Positions 63,532 through 64,000 of a stretch of DNA of 64,000 nt are shown one piece after another. This stretch comes from Paracoccaceae bacterium. Its GTDB lineage: Bacteria; Pseudomonadota; Alphaproteobacteria; Rhodobacterales; Rhodobacteraceae. The notes below the pieces were generated by a model. It searched no databases. It was not told the origin of the DNA and was given only the letters and a program-made list of their open reading frames with translations. The translations under genes were made by a program, and so were the position numbers. Numbering within the stretch: the stretch's first letter is position 1; every line of letters starts with the position of its first letter. The DNA lies in the NCBI GenBank assembly GCA_024742705.1, contig JANSXZ010000012.1, positions 1-64,000 on the forward strand, read 5' to 3'.

Positions 63532-63598
63532 GGGGGGCCTTCTGCCCCCCGCGTGCCCCTGGGCACGCCCCCCCGAGGATATTTTTCGCGAAAGGAAG
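63532..63598. repeat. Two-part palindromic repeat, copy 3
   Basis: GGGGGGC...GCCCCCC (63532-63550) and GCGTGCCC-CT-GGGCACGC (63551-63568) are followed by CCCCCCGAGGATATTTTTCG and CGAAAGGAAGG. Same plan as copies 1 and 2 with two stem units. It lies between fpr (its stop at 63613) and the MFS gene. Such elements resemble the interspersed palindromic repeats of Rhodobacteraceae genomes. Confidence 0.72.
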
Positions 63599-63612
63599 GC
63601 CGGAGCGGGCGG

Positions 63613-64000
63613 TCAGCCGACGAACGCCTTCTCGACGACATATTCGCGCGGTTCCGAATTCGCGCCCTCGCGCAGGCCATGCGCTTCTAGAATGGCCTTT
63701 ATGTCGAGGTTGAGGCCCATCGAGCCGCAGACCATGGCGCGATCGGTTTCCGGCGACATGCGGTCGATTCCGAGTTCGCGGAACACGGTGCCGTTTTCGA
63801 GCAATGTGGTGATGCGGCCCATGCGTGGGCTGTCCTCGCGGGTGGTGGTGGGGTAATAGACCAGCTTGTCGAGTGCGGGTCCGATCAATTCGCGGAGCAG
63901 TTCGTTTTCGCCCAACGATTGCACCAGTTGGCGGCCGTATTCCAGTTCGGCGACTTCGCGGCAGGTGTGGGTGAGAATGATCCGGTCGTAATCCTCGAAG
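63613..64000 (-). CDS. fpr: Ferredoxin-NADP reductase, C-terminal part (runs off the right edge)
   Basis: C-terminal 128 residues of a bacterial-type (FPR) flavoprotein passing electrons between NADPH and ferredoxin or flavodoxin. Visible are the NADP-binding part FEDYDRIILTHTCREVAELEYG, DKLVYYPTTTREDSPRMGRITTLL, then MVCGSMGLNLDIKAILEAHGLREG and the C-terminal FAD-contacting VEKAFVG, a signature end of the family. The N-terminal FAD domain and start lie beyond position 64000. The window breaks it; no damage in the visible part. Confidence 0.95.
   Translation of the reverse strand, partial: FEDYDRIILTHTCREVAELEYGRQLVQSLGENELLRELIGPALDKLVYYPTTTREDSPRMGRITTLLENGTVFRELGIDRMSPETDRAMVCGSMGLNLDIKAILEAHGLREGANSEPREYVVEKAFVG

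Overview
The window is a compact, GC-rich chromosomal segment of an alphaproteobacterium, most likely of the Rhodobacteraceae/Roseobacter group. I base this on gene content and order, not on a database search: alr-mlaEF-radA-cvpA-purF, tatABC followed by an AAA ATPase, surE-pcm-nlpD, lpxD-acp-fabF, a pterin-binding methyltransferase of the split methionine-synthase type, and Hint and GT2_4 proteins typical of that group. I found no tRNA, rRNA, IS element, prophage or CRISPR array. Genes are tightly packed, with many ATGA/GTGA stop-start overlaps and several convergent pairs that overlap by a few bases.

Layout. 1-2.7 kb: 5' part of eno, an EamA exporter and an AbrB-family membrane protein. 2.7-5.7 kb: a Mur-like Fur regulator divergent from a one-carbon operon (virulence-factor-family protein, MetF-like reductase, methyltetrahydrofolate:corrinoid methyltransferase), closed by a strong terminator. 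5.9-12.2 kb: a five-gene surface-glycan-like operon with two Gfo/Idh/MocA modules, two SDR modules (one pair fused) and two glycosyltransferases. 12.3-14.6 kb: a GNAT-like protein, an XRE regulator with a palindromic putative operator, a small orphan and a Tat-exported DUF882 protein. 15-19.2 kb: L,D-transpeptidase and lpxD-acp-fabF. 19.2-28.1 kb: Ppx/GppA, a tungstate-type ABC transporter whose binding-protein gene is broken, MatB, a Hint protein lacking its Cys, an SDR lacking its Tyr/Lys pair, an orphan FbpC-like ATPase and a WYL regulator with a perfect inverted repeat.

28.3-35.3 kb: tatABC plus AAA ATPase, MFS exporter, nlpD-pcm-surE and an SDR. 35.4-47 kb: housekeeping genes on the minus strand (purF, cvpA, radA, mlaF, mlaE, alr, a 2OG oxygenase, a VWA protein, dnaB, pyrE, pyrC). 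47-52.1 kb: a glycan/sulfotransferase-like cluster (hydrolase-fold protein without a nucleophile, a large protein joining a degenerate sulfotransferase-like domain to GT2, a sulfotransferase-like protein, and a second paralogous GT2). 52.3-60.6 kb: a form II cox cluster (MoxR/CoxD, CoxE, XdhC/CoxF, molybdopterin-binding protein, then coxS-coxL-coxM). 60.7-64 kb: infC, which appears to start at AUA, an anchored Ala/Glu-rich protein, an MFS transporter and the 3' part of a ferredoxin-NADP reductase gene.

Most noteworthy: the AUA start of infC; the microhomology-type out-of-frame deletion in tupA next to a molybdenum hydroxylase operon; the CoxL AYRGAGR active site and S-L-M order, which argue against calling this a respiratory CO dehydrogenase; the glycan/sulfotransferase-like cluster, which is the best candidate for an undescribed system; and three copies of a two-part repeat (GC-rich inverted repeat plus a GGATATTT box).
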